From a virus: a stretch of 22,266 nt of DNA. The notes below the pieces were generated by a model. That model had not been told where the DNA came from and searched no databases. It saw only the letters and a program-made list of their open reading frames with translations. A program made the translations under genes and the position numbers. This document shows, piece by piece, positions 5,764-11,502 of this stretch. The first letter of the stretch is position 1, and the number at the start of each line of letters is the position of its first letter. The stretch lies in IMG/VR virus record IMGVR_UViG_3300017764_000130, positions 1-22,266 of that record; one strand, 5' to 3'.

Positions 5764-6032
5764 TTCGGCGGCTCCCTATCTACTGAATTCCATTTAGCAG
5801 CAAGCTCAACCGCGCTCAGTTTTCTTTGTGAATGAAACTGCGTCAGGCAACCCAACTCCGTACACATCACAAATATCCCTAAGTGACTCCAACCCTGCTT
5901 AGCTTTGGCTCCACAGGTAAAGCACGCTTTGAGAGCAACCTTGTTGCGGTCTGCTACTCCAACGTGAGACTTGCTCTGATGCTTTGATTTAATCTTGGCT
6001 ACTCCGTATGTTTCGTACTCACTAACTGCCAT
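5760..6032 (-). CDS. Lar-like restriction alleviation protein
   Basis: The 90-residue product has 'LKACFTCGAKA' followed by 'VMCTELGCLTQF', then 'LSAVELAAKWNSVDREPP'. The order CxxCG, CxxxxC and a C-terminal helix ending in 'A..WN' is the layout of the Lar-like zinc-binding family (PF14354), whose founding member, Rac Lar, modulates type I restriction. Many phage members have no proven anti-restriction role. Here it sits in the same operon as a cytosine methyltransferase, consistent with counter-defence. The N-terminal 35 residues (basic, KIKSKHQSKSH) extend beyond the usual domain. It overlaps the genes on both sides by 4 and 11 bp. Confidence 0.65.
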   Translation of the reverse strand: MAVSEYETYGVAKIKSKHQSKSHVGVADRNKVALKACFTCGAKAKQGWSHLGIFVMCTELGCLTQFHSQRKLSAVELAAKWNSVDREPPK

Positions 6033-6204
6033 TTGGCTTTTCTTTCTTCACCGGGAAAACAACGGCAATCCAGAACCGTAGTAATCCGACTTGCTTGAAG
6101 CCTTCGTTGGTGAGTTCTGTGTCAATCTTGCACAACGCTTTAACGTCGTTTGTGAATACCCTGACTCTTCGGCCTTTGGTTCGATCAGTGTATCTAGCTC
6201 TCAT
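6022..6204 (-). CDS. Hypothetical basic small protein (60 aa)
   Basis: I do not recognise this gene. The product is strongly basic at the N-terminus (MRARYTDRTKGRRVRVFTND) and ends with a hydrophobic strand (LLRFWIAVVFPVKKEKPNG). It overlaps the replication gene upstream and the Lar-like gene downstream by 11 bp each, so it looks like a genuine member of the coupled operon, although its ribosome site is weak (AAGGA about 12 nt away). Confidence 0.5.
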   Translation of the reverse strand: MRARYTDRTKGRRVRVFTNDVKALCKIDTELTNEGFKQVGLLRFWIAVVFPVKKEKPNGS

Positions 6205-7024
6205 ATTTCGCTATTTCCTTTTTCATTAGTTCTGCTTTTTCACTTGTTCCCTGCCCGTTCTTAATCATTTCCACTAGTTGGACGTGTAAAGCCAAAACGT
6301 ACTTTTCACGCTTGCTCTGCTCTGGTGACTTTTCTTTGGGCTTTACGATCACAGTGCCGTCATTCCACGAGTCGGGATGATCTAACCAACGCTCTTGGTT
6401 CAGCCACGTAGACGGCTGCGGACAAAACTCCCCGTGAGCCTTTGGGGACTTAGCAAAGTTGGTAGCGGCTGTGATGATGTTGTCGGGCGTCTCCCGCTTA
6501 ATCGCCTTTTGCCACGCCTTGAACGCTGCCGCCTTACCCTGTTTTCTTTGAGCAGGCCAAAGAGACCAGAAAGAATCAAAAAGCGATGTATATCGCTTTT
6601 TAGTATTTTTATTTATCTTCTCTTCTCTTCTCTTCTCTGGTAACGCTTTTTGTGCGCGATCTGTAACGCTCTCACCGTTACGTTTTCGGTACTCAGAAAC
6701 ACGCCGATTTGTTTTCGCCCTATGTTTTGCGGTCTTTCCGTTGTGGCGGTCAAAGTTGGGTATTAGCACCCCCTCATCAGCGTTAGACAGCCAACCGACT
6801 ACTTGCAGTGATTGCGCAAAACCTGTAACAGATATGTAACGGTCGATCCATTTATATGTAACGCCGTGAGCGTTACCGTTTTCGGTGTGTTGATCAGCCC
6901 AGCACCAGAGCTTGAAAAGGCAACCGACAACCTGCTCTTCAGAGATTTCGAGCATGTCACTCATGCGGATTACCTCCGGACTTGAGTCGAGACCGATCTG
7001 CATTTTGATCCAGTCGCCAGCCAT
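6194..7024 (-). CDS. Phage replication initiator / helicase-loader-like protein
   Basis: The 276-residue product has two domains joined by a charged linker. Residues 1-95 look like the winged-helix replisome-organiser domain ('DWIKMQIGLDSSPEV', 'VGCLFKLWCWADQH', 'IDRYISVTGFAQSL..VGWL', 'LIPNFDRHNGKTAKHRA'). Residues 100-145 are a basic linker with PEKRREEK. Residues 146-222 resemble the DnaT/gpO C-terminal type ('FDSFWSLWPAQRKQGKAAAFKAW', 'FCPQPSTWLNQERWLDHP'). It would bind the origin and bring the host helicase. Shine-Dalgarno GGGAG about 8 nt from the ATG. The DNA of this gene contains repeated GTAACG words and a perfect palindrome, so the origin may lie inside it (6578-6885), as in lambda O. 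Confident as a replication gene; exact family not certain. Confidence 0.82.
   Translation of the reverse strand: MAGDWIKMQIGLDSSPEVIRMSDMLEISEEQVVGCLFKLWCWADQHTENGNAHGVTYKWIDRYISVTGFAQSLQVVGWLSNADEGVLIPNFDRHNGKTAKHRAKTNRRVSEYRKRNGESVTDRAQKALPEKRREEKINKNTKKRYTSLFDSFWSLWPAQRKQGKAAAFKAWQKAIKRETPDNIITAATNFAKSPKAHGEFCPQPSTWLNQERWLDHPDSWNDGTVIVKPKEKSPEQSKREKYVLALHVQLVEMIKNGQGTSEKAELMKKEIAKYES
6578..6885. other. Candidate phage replication origin inside the initiator gene
   Basis: Three elements lie in order. First, repeats of GTAACG/CGTTAC: minus-strand CGTTACA-type copies at 6635-6649, 6658-6671, 6821-6832 (GTTACA), 6831-6842 and 6851-6865, plus inverted copies at 6675-6682 and 6869-6877. Second, four tandem GAGAA units (minus) at 6618-6637 and an AT-rich tract (6597-6617). 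Third, a perfect 10-bp inverted repeat with a 4-nt loop at 6578-6601. In lambda the origin lies in gene O with iterons, an AT-rich purine-biased tract and a palindrome in the same order, between the two domain-coding parts. The repeats are seen; origin function is inferred. Confidence 0.5.
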
Positions 7025-7244
7025 TAATTCGCTCCCTCAAATAGATACCGATTGCTAGGGGTATTCCGATCAACCCTGCCTGCTCCGTCGGCACTGTTAA
7101 TAGTGGTAATAAGATGAGGCCAAACTTCTGGCCTCGTGATAGTTTCAAGTGCCGCTGATTGCGTCCACATGCTTCAAGCAGTTCTTCCAATCCTTCATCA
7201 ACCAACCGCAGCAGTGACCGTATGCCGGTCTCCTCAAGCCCCAC
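6957..7244 (-). CDS. Doubtful small membrane protein (95 aa)
   Basis: This GTG-initiated frame fills the gap between the replication gene and the small gene at 7145-7339. It carries a hydrophobic stretch (FGLILLPLLTVPTEQ, AGLIGIPLAIGIYL) that could span the membrane. It overlaps the replication gene by 68 bp and its other neighbour by 100 bp, and no convincing ribosome site precedes the GTG. If real, a later TTG start near 7190 is possible. It is listed because it would fill an otherwise empty 120-bp gap. Confidence 0.3.
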   Translation of the reverse strand: MGLEETGIRSLLRLVDEGLEELLEACGRNQRHLKLSRGQKFGLILLPLLTVPTEQAGLIGIPLAIGIYLRERINGWRLDQNADRSRLKSGGNPHE

Positions 7245-7339
7245 AGGCGCATAAACTCCTTCGTGGCCTGCTCGTCAGAGTCTCGGTCGATCTTTGTCGT
7301 GTATTCCTGCCCGTTGATAAGAAATATTGCTTGGTACAT
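7145..7339 (-). CDS. Hypothetical small protein (64 aa)
   Basis: I do not recognise a function. The product starts MYQAIFLINGQEYTTKIDRD and continues with an amphipathic helix (SDEQATKEFMRLWGLRRP). 'MYQA.FL.NGQE.T' followed by a helix is a common look for tiny phage early proteins. The ATG at 7337-7339 begins 4 nt after the stop of the DUF669-like gene, favouring coupled translation; earlier in-frame ATGs (7360, 7402) would overlap that gene. A 7-bp hairpin (GAGGCCA/TGGCCTC, 7116-7135) lies just after its stop. Confidence 0.5.
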   Translation of the reverse strand: MYQAIFLINGQEYTTKIDRDSDEQATKEFMRLWGLRRPAYGHCCGWLMKDWKNCLKHVDAISGT

Positions 7340-7343
7340 CTGG

Positions 7344-7760
7344 TTAAAAGGGAATGTCATCTGGCTCTTTGGCGCTAAAGGGTGGAATTGCGTAATTCTC
7401 AACTACGTTCTTCTCTGGATAGCCGTCTTGCGCCGGTTCAATAGTTAGAAGGACTGTCCCTGTCCGATCTACGCAATCGGCAGAGTCAAGCTTTCCGTCG
7501 GGAACTAGCACCGATGAGATGCCAACGCTCTTGCAAAAGTTTTCGACTTTCCAAAAACAAGTGTTTTTTCCTACTAAATGGTCAAATACTGTCGTTGTTG
7601 TTTTGTCGTCTTTCACGAGCAACTGAAGCACAATCATTTGATTACCGGCTTTGCTTGTTTGCGGCTCTGCGCCCGTAACCTTGAACCGGTATTCGCCAGG
7701 TGAAAAAATCACTCGTTCGTTGCTTTCCATTTCAAGCCACTCTTCTCTTATTTGGATCAT
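7344..7760 (-). CDS. DUF669-like ssDNA-binding accessory protein
   Basis: The 138-residue product shows 'FSPGEYRFKVTGAEPQTSKAGNQM', then IVLQLLVKDD, a 'CFWKVENFCKSVGI' helix and an acidic tail ending KEPDDIPF. The 'G.Y...V..AE...SK.GN.MI.L.L.V' opening is the DUF669 signature, and DDIPF resembles the acidic C-terminus of single-strand DNA-binding proteins that recruits partners. It follows the Rad52/Erf-like gene directly with an ATGA overlap. A role with the annealing protein in recombination or replication is likely; direct ssDNA binding is inferred. Confidence 0.7.
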   Translation of the reverse strand: MIQIREEWLEMESNERVIFSPGEYRFKVTGAEPQTSKAGNQMIVLQLLVKDDKTTTTVFDHLVGKNTCFWKVENFCKSVGISSVLVPDGKLDSADCVDRTGTVLLTIEPAQDGYPEKNVVENYAIPPFSAKEPDDIPF

Positions 7761-8452
7761 CTTGCTGCCCCACTTTCCTTCAGTTGTTTAATCTCGTTAA
7801 TGCACTGTTCAATCTGTGTAACACTTAGACGCTCAAAACTGTCAACGCTGTACTTCGTGACCCATTGAGCTATAAACTCACGCTTTTGCTCAGTCGTTAC
7901 GCCAGCAGCCAAACAAGCAGATCGTAAGTCTCTGAGCGCCCGACTTGTAGAGACCGCTTTATCGTGGTCATACCGCTTAGCAACGCCGTTGGATTTGCCG
8001 TTACTCGTTCCGTTATTGCTCGTCGTTTTGTAAAGGCGTTTGGTGACAAATTTGTTGTCGTCAAACCGGCCTTCGTAAACGTCTGCGTTGAAACCGAGCT
8101 TACTAAGTGCTTTGCTGCGTGCGTGCGTCTCGGCTTTTATTTGGACGTCATCACCGGCCTTATATTTGATGCTCGACTGGCACGGCAAAACGCCACGCTC
8201 TCCGTCGAGTAGGAACCAGAGAGTTCCCTTGTAAACGTATTCGAGAATATTGCCCGATCCGTCACGTATGTACTCGTCACTGTCAAACGTAATGCCCCAC
8301 CCGATGCCGTAAACGCCGAATTGCTCGGTTGCGGCTTTGACTTGGCTCTGTGCGCAGATAGCGGTAAAGCCTCCTCTGTGGTTAACTCTCGTGGTGTTCG
8401 CTGGGTCGGTCGTGCTGACCACTTTCCAGAGCTTTAGATTTGCGTTGTTCAT
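7757..8452 (-). CDS. Rad52/Erf-like single-strand annealing protein
   Basis: The 231-residue product has 'TDPANTTRVNHRGGFTAICA' near the N-terminus, 'KAATEQFGVYGIGWG' (39-53) and 'ETHARSKALSKLGFNADVYE' (108-127) with GRFDDNKF after it. The last region matches the 'DA..KALSKLGFaaDVY.G..DD.KY' pattern of phage Rad52-superfamily annealing proteins (Sak/Erf/DUF1071 type). After an Asn/Ser/Lys-rich linker there is a C-terminal helical domain. It would anneal homologous single strands for recombination and genome circularisation. The start is an ATG with GGAGGTGATC, a near-perfect Shine-Dalgarno, 6 nt upstream; this decides the start even though it overlaps the previous gene by 71 bp. The exact subfamily is uncertain. 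Confidence 0.75.
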   Translation of the reverse strand: MNNANLKLWKVVSTTDPANTTRVNHRGGFTAICAQSQVKAATEQFGVYGIGWGITFDSDEYIRDGSGNILEYVYKGTLWFLLDGERGVLPCQSSIKYKAGDDVQIKAETHARSKALSKLGFNADVYEGRFDDNKFVTKRLYKTTSNNGTSNGKSNGVAKRYDHDKAVSTSRALRDLRSACLAAGVTTEQKREFIAQWVTKYSVDSFERLSVTQIEQCINEIKQLKESGAAR

Positions 8453-8792
8453 TGATCACCTCCAATACGGTCGCTTTGCGGTGCTGACGAGCTGTGCGTA
8501 TCTGGTCGAACCAGTTTTTAACGCTGTACTCGTTTCTCTCCCGAGGCGTTTCGGAGGCTCTTAAAGAACAGGCTCTGCATTTGACGTCACGGATCAATGA
8601 CCCGCAGCCCTTGCATCGCCACGTTGCTGTTTTGTGGCTCTTCCAGAAAGTGCCACGTTCCCCACTAACGATCCTGAAGACGCTTGATGCGTCACGACCT
8701 AATTCTTTGCCAATCTCTCTGTAACTGCGTCCTTGCTTCTGCAATTCGAGGATTCTTTCCTGCTCTTGCTGAGAAATATAGTTGTTTGCCAT
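8382..8792 (-). CDS. HTH protein with a central zinc ribbon
   Basis: The 136-residue product begins with a homeodomain-like or Hin-type HTH: 'QQEQERILELQKQGRSYREI' then GKELGRDASSVFRIV (8-42). A zinc ribbon follows (CKGCG, then CRAC, about 60-75) and then a basic C-terminal tail. It therefore looks like a DNA-binding regulator with a metal-stabilised extension. Its last 71 bp overlap the annealing protein's start, including that gene's Shine-Dalgarno, so the two are probably coupled. It could regulate early transcription or be a small recombination accessory. Not recognised as a named family. Confidence 0.65.
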   Translation of the reverse strand: MANNYISQQEQERILELQKQGRSYREIGKELGRDASSVFRIVSGERGTFWKSHKTATWRCKGCGSLIRDVKCRACSLRASETPRERNEYSVKNWFDQIRTARQHRKATVLEVINEQRKSKALESGQHDRPSEHHES

Positions 8793-8833
8793 TACCGAAA
8801 TCCTTTCCAGTAAAATGCCGATTGCCTAATCCA

Positions 8834-9160
8834 TTAAGCAACCGGCGTAATGACGACTTTCCAAGTGCGTGCGCTTCTTCCTGAAACGTTGCATTTTCGA
8901 GAGTCGCCGTTAATGAGTTTGCCTTTCCGCTTGAGACCAGCAAGCCGTTTCCGGATCGTGCCAGCTTCAACCCCAGCAATTACTTCAAGCTCTTTGGCTG
9001 TTCTGCCAGGGTTCGCTGCGACGTAACGCAGTGCGAGCCTTTCAGTCCGTCCGAAAGTGCCAGAAGCTACGCACGCAAACGCTGCCTCTCGGCTCGTCTC
9101 TGGGTCGCTCTTTCGATAAAAAGCCCTAGCACTAAAATCAATTTGTTTTTGAATCATCAT
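8834..9160 (-). CDS. Winged-helix DNA-binding protein, phage early type
   Basis: The 108-residue product has 'RKSDPETSREAAFACVASG', typical of a common phage family that begins 'DP.TS..AA'. It is followed by a winged helix: LALRYVAANPGRTAKELEVI, 'VEAGTIRKRLAGLKRKGKLI' and 'GRSARTWKV' as the wing. Members sit in phage early or replication regions and are thought to bind DNA. ATG at 9158-9160 (a second ATG follows directly), with AGGTGA just upstream. It is the second gene of the leftward early operon. Confidence 0.7.
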   Translation of the reverse strand: MMIQKQIDFSARAFYRKSDPETSREAAFACVASGTFGRTERLALRYVAANPGRTAKELEVIAGVEAGTIRKRLAGLKRKGKLINGDSRKCNVSGRSARTWKVVITPVA

Positions 9161-9184
9161 TCACCTGCCTTCCTTGCTTGATGT

Positions 9185-9394
9185 TCATGCGTGTAGAGGT
9201 CTACCCCGTCTCGGTTTCTGCACGCTTAGATTTAGAAATTTGTTTATTTCGCTTTTAGTGGTGTACACAGTCCGACCGATTTTGATCGTAGAGAGACCAC
9301 GCTTTTGCCAGTTCGCAATAGTTTGCTCGCTAAGCTGGAAGTGGTCTGCTACCTCCGAGAGAGTTAGCTTGTCTTGAGAAAATGCGTCGATCAT
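9185..9394 (-). CDS. Excisionase/MerR-like HTH protein
   Basis: The 69-residue product is a single small winged HTH: 'KLTLSEVADHFQLSEQTIAN' (9-28), WQKRGL, then IKIGRTVYTTKSEINKFL and a basic tail (QKPRRGRPLHA). Excisionases and the DUF1580 proteins frequent in planctomycetes share this plan ('LTL.EAA......S..T...W...G......IG...YT....I..F'). As the first gene of the early operon, close to the integrase and attP, it is a good candidate for the directionality factor (Xis) or an early regulator. Its promoter region contains four 10-bp-phased repeats (9411-9444) that such a protein could bind. Start ATG at 9392-9394 with a weak GGGGCGG upstream. Confidence 0.65.
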   Translation of the reverse strand: MIDAFSQDKLTLSEVADHFQLSEQTIANWQKRGLSTIKIGRTVYTTKSEINKFLNLSVQKPRRGRPLHA

Positions 9395-9410
9395 CTGCCG
9401 CCCCGTTTCT

Positions 9411-9444
9411 ATTATCTTCGATTATTATCGATTATCTTTGATTA
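9411..9444. repeat. Four direct repeats phased at exactly 10 bp
   Basis: ATTATCTTCG, ATTATTATCG, ATTATCTTTG and ATTA(CGG) follow one another at 9411, 9421, 9431 and 9441. One repeat per helical turn places all copies on the same DNA face, as expected for cooperative binding by a small protein such as an Xis, or for intrinsic bending. They lie 17 bp upstream of the first early gene, in its leader or promoter region. Confidence 0.6.
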
Positions 9445-9510
9445 CGGTTTTCCATTGTGGCGGCGGGCGCTTTAGCGTCAAACAAAATTTCGCAAAATTA
9501 AGAAGAAACT

Positions 9511-9601
9511 GGTAAACTTTTACAATGCGGGTTTACATATCTATTTAGCTTTATATGATTCCATAAGAGGCTATTTGTCCCTCTACCCTCCGGAATCATA
9601 T
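9511..9601. promoter_or_regulatory. Regulatory interval with two inverted repeats between divergent genes
   Basis: GTAAA-CT-TTTAC (9511-9522) is a 5-bp inverted repeat, with a further GTTTAC half site at about 9531-9536. A perfect 10-bp inverted repeat, ATATGATTCC (9553-9562) and GGAATCATAT (9592-9601), encloses 29 bp that itself holds AGAGG/CCTCT. The interval separates the leftward early operon from rightward genes, so operators for a lysogeny switch are likely. I found no near-consensus promoter here. Confidence 0.45.
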
Positions 9602-9614
9602 TGGGTACATAACT

Positions 9615-9851
9615 TTGGCAGGTAAGAAACATCCACCTCGTGCGATGTCAACCAAATCGTTTCAGGCGTTAGCGTCTGAAATAGATACGATCCGTGCGCG
9701 CTTTCTAGCGCTGAGTGATAAGCTCGACGCATTTGACATTGAGTCAATCGAGGTAATGAATCACAGATCAGGTGACTCTGGGCTGGAGCTACTGGCCGCA
9801 TATCTAGAGGCCTGCGAAAAGGCTTGGCGTGCGAAATCTACAGAGCTGTAA
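9615..9851 (+). CDS. Hypothetical small helical protein (78 aa)
   Basis: I do not recognise this gene. The product is mostly helical: 'SFQALASEIDTIRARFLALS' then DKLDAFDIESIEVMN, and LELLAAYLEACEKAWRAKS. A short coiled coil is likely. The start is uncertain: TTG at 9615 or ATG at 9645, neither with a Shine-Dalgarno. It is the only rightward gene between the regulatory interval and the candidate attP, the place where lysogeny-control genes often sit. It has no DNA-binding motif that I can see. Confidence 0.5.
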   Translation: MAGKKHPPRAMSTKSFQALASEIDTIRARFLALSDKLDAFDIESIEVMNHRSGDSGLELLAAYLEACEKAWRAKSTEL

Positions 9852-9854
9852 TCG

Positions 9855-10133
9855 AGTACACTATTTCGATAAATCCTGTACACTCTTAGTACACTTTTGG
9901 GCTATTCTGAGCCATTCTGGCCTATAGCGAGTTATATTCAGACAGGATTAGTTATTGCGTTTTTCCCGATGTTTCTTTAAGATTTGCGTGTATTCAGGAC
10001 GAATACAAACTATGACCGCTCTAGTCCACATAAACAAATTCACTATGAGTTTTCGTTAAACGTCTAGGGCATTTTAACAAACTGTCAGCGCCAGAAGTGT
10101 ACTGTACACTTTTTACGGCAAGATCAGTACACT
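9855..10133. other. Candidate phage attachment site (attP) region
   Basis: Six copies of GTACACT occur. Three lie at left, all plus orientation (9856, 9878, 9889). Three lie at right (inverted 10096-10102; plus 10104 and 10127). Midway is TGTATTC-AGGAC-GAATACA (9989-10007), a perfect 7-bp inverted repeat around a 5-bp centre, like integrase core sites flanking the crossover. The integrase begins 16 bp after the last repeat. Arm-type and core-type assignment is inferred; the repeats could instead be operators. The stretch between the gene at 9851 and the integrase holds nothing else I can identify. Confidence 0.5.
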
Positions 10134-10148
10134 ATTCTCGGAGGTTCT

Positions 10149-11354
10149 ATGAGTACAAAATACCCTAAACTGTGTCGTCATAAAGGTCGCAAAATTGGCT
10201 ACGTAAGAATAGACGGTAAACAGCGTTACCTTGCCGGGACTTGGCACGATCCCGCAAAGCCGTCGAGCGAACTGCTCGCAAGCTACGAGGCGTTCAAATA
10301 TGAGGTTGATTTGGCTGCTGCTGGTGGCACGCACTCAATAGCTGAATTGCTTGAGAAGTACACTCGATTTTTCGCCAGTCGGGAAAGTCGCTCTGTATCT
10401 AGGATCAGAAACGACAACGGTAAGCTTAATAAACTGAAGAGAATGCTGCGGCCTTACAACGATCTTACATTTGAGCAGGTAACCGTACAGGATTTATCCA
10501 ACATTCGTGAGCGTCTGACTTCTCACGGGTACGCAATCAGCTCCGTTAAAGATTACTGGAGCCATTTACACGTTTTTATTAAGTGGTGCATATCTAGAGG
10601 ATTCTGCCAGCCGGACATTGCGATTAAGGAAATGTCACTCCCGCAAATAAATCTTGATCAGTATCCGACCGCAAAGCCTCCTAAGCAGCGCGAGGCCGTT
10701 AGTTGGGAGCAGGTTCGGTTGACGATGCCACATTTGAGCGAGACGCTTCAGACGGCTCTTCTGGTGTCTCTCGGTACGGGTGCAAGGCCTCAAGAGGTTC
10801 TTGACATGAGGTGGGAAGATATTGACACGGCTAAGCCTGTTTGGGAATACCGACCAGAGCATCACAAAATGAAGCGGCTTAATCACGACCGCTGTATCTA
10901 CATCTCGCTGCCAGTCCAGCAGCTCCTTAAAGAATACCAGTTACGACGGCTCGACCCTGATGCGGAATACATATTTACAGGGGCTGAGTCTTGGGCGTAT
11001 TCAATGGCCAAACGGATCGGTGAAGAGCCTGCTGAGACCTTTAGGATGAAACCCAACAACGTTACTAACCGGCTGGACTCTCGGCGAATGTATCAGGCTG
11101 TCAAACGTATCTGCGTTCGAGAAGGAATCGAGCCTTGGACGCCCTACCAGACCCGCCACTTTTTTGCAGAGACGATGCTTGCCAAGCTCAGCGACCACTT
11201 CAAGGGCAACGGCAGCGAAGGCTTAGCTATTGAAGCTGTGAGTGCGATGCTTGGGCACAAGAGCCTTGAAATGACTCAGCGATATTCGAAGCGTAACGTC
11301 TCGCTTTCTCGTGATTTATTAGAAGAGGTAAATATCTCTTTTTCAATTTCATAA
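10149..11354 (+). CDS. int: Tyrosine recombinase (phage integrase)
   Basis: The 401-residue integrase has an N-terminal arm-binding-like region (1-60, HKGRKIGYVRIDGKQRYLAG), a SAM-like core-binding domain (about 62-165), and a catalytic domain with R213 (GTGARPQEVLDMRW), a lysine at 240 or 242 (HHKMKR), R336 and H337 (TPYQTRHFFAE), H370 (MLGHKS) and nucleophile Y379 (TQRYSK). The first His of the HxxR box is replaced by Tyr (Y333), a variant I believe occurs in planctomycete integrases. The ATG is preceded by GGAGG 5 nt away. It is rightward, opposite to the early and late genes, directly follows the candidate attP and ends before a strong terminator. It catalyses integration between attP and a host site. 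Confidence 0.95.
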   Translation: MSTKYPKLCRHKGRKIGYVRIDGKQRYLAGTWHDPAKPSSELLASYEAFKYEVDLAAAGGTHSIAELLEKYTRFFASRESRSVSRIRNDNGKLNKLKRMLRPYNDLTFEQVTVQDLSNIRERLTSHGYAISSVKDYWSHLHVFIKWCISRGFCQPDIAIKEMSLPQINLDQYPTAKPPKQREAVSWEQVRLTMPHLSETLQTALLVSLGTGARPQEVLDMRWEDIDTAKPVWEYRPEHHKMKRLNHDRCIYISLPVQQLLKEYQLRRLDPDAEYIFTGAESWAYSMAKRIGEEPAETFRMKPNNVTNRLDSRRMYQAVKRICVREGIEPWTPYQTRHFFAETMLAKLSDHFKGNGSEGLAIEAVSAMLGHKSLEMTQRYSKRNVSLSRDLLEEVNISFSIS

Positions 11355-11386
11355 ATGACCAACCGTGTCAATGAGACCCGTTAAAC

Positions 11387-11426
11387 AAGGGAGTTTGTAG
11401 CACTAATGCTACAGGCTCCCTTTTTT
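11387..11426 (+). terminator. Rho-independent terminator after the integrase
   Basis: AAGGGAG (11387-11393) pairs with CTCCCTT (11416-11422), and TGTAGC (11396-11401) pairs with GCTACA (11408-11413). The hairpin leads into six T residues ending at 11426. It lies 33 bases after the integrase stop. Confidence 0.9.
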
Positions 11427-11465
11427 GTCGGAAAAAAGCGCCTAGTAATGCAGCCTTTATGCATC

Positions 11466-11486
11466 TAATAATAATAATAATAATAA
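11466..11486 (+). repeat. Seven tandem TAA trinucleotides
   Basis: Seven perfect TAA units are followed by TAG and, 2 bases later, the Shine-Dalgarno (GAAAGGA, 11491-11497) of the small gene at 11503. Slippage here would change promoter-to-gene spacing without touching the coding region. Confidence 0.75.
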
Positions 11487-11502
11487 TAGCGAAAGGATGT
11501 TT

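Noticed and set aside
7116-7135. GAGGCCA/TGGCCTC hairpin
   Set aside because: The stem is good, but no T-run follows on either strand, so I do not call a terminator.
8692-8979. 95-codon minus-strand frame
   Set aside because: It lies mostly inside the winged-helix gene in another frame; its translation shows no family pattern, while the 8834-9160 frame has a clear one.
11466-11489. CRISPR-like or iteron reading of the TAA tract
   Set aside because: It is a pure trinucleotide microsatellite without spacers; no CRISPR array is present in the window.
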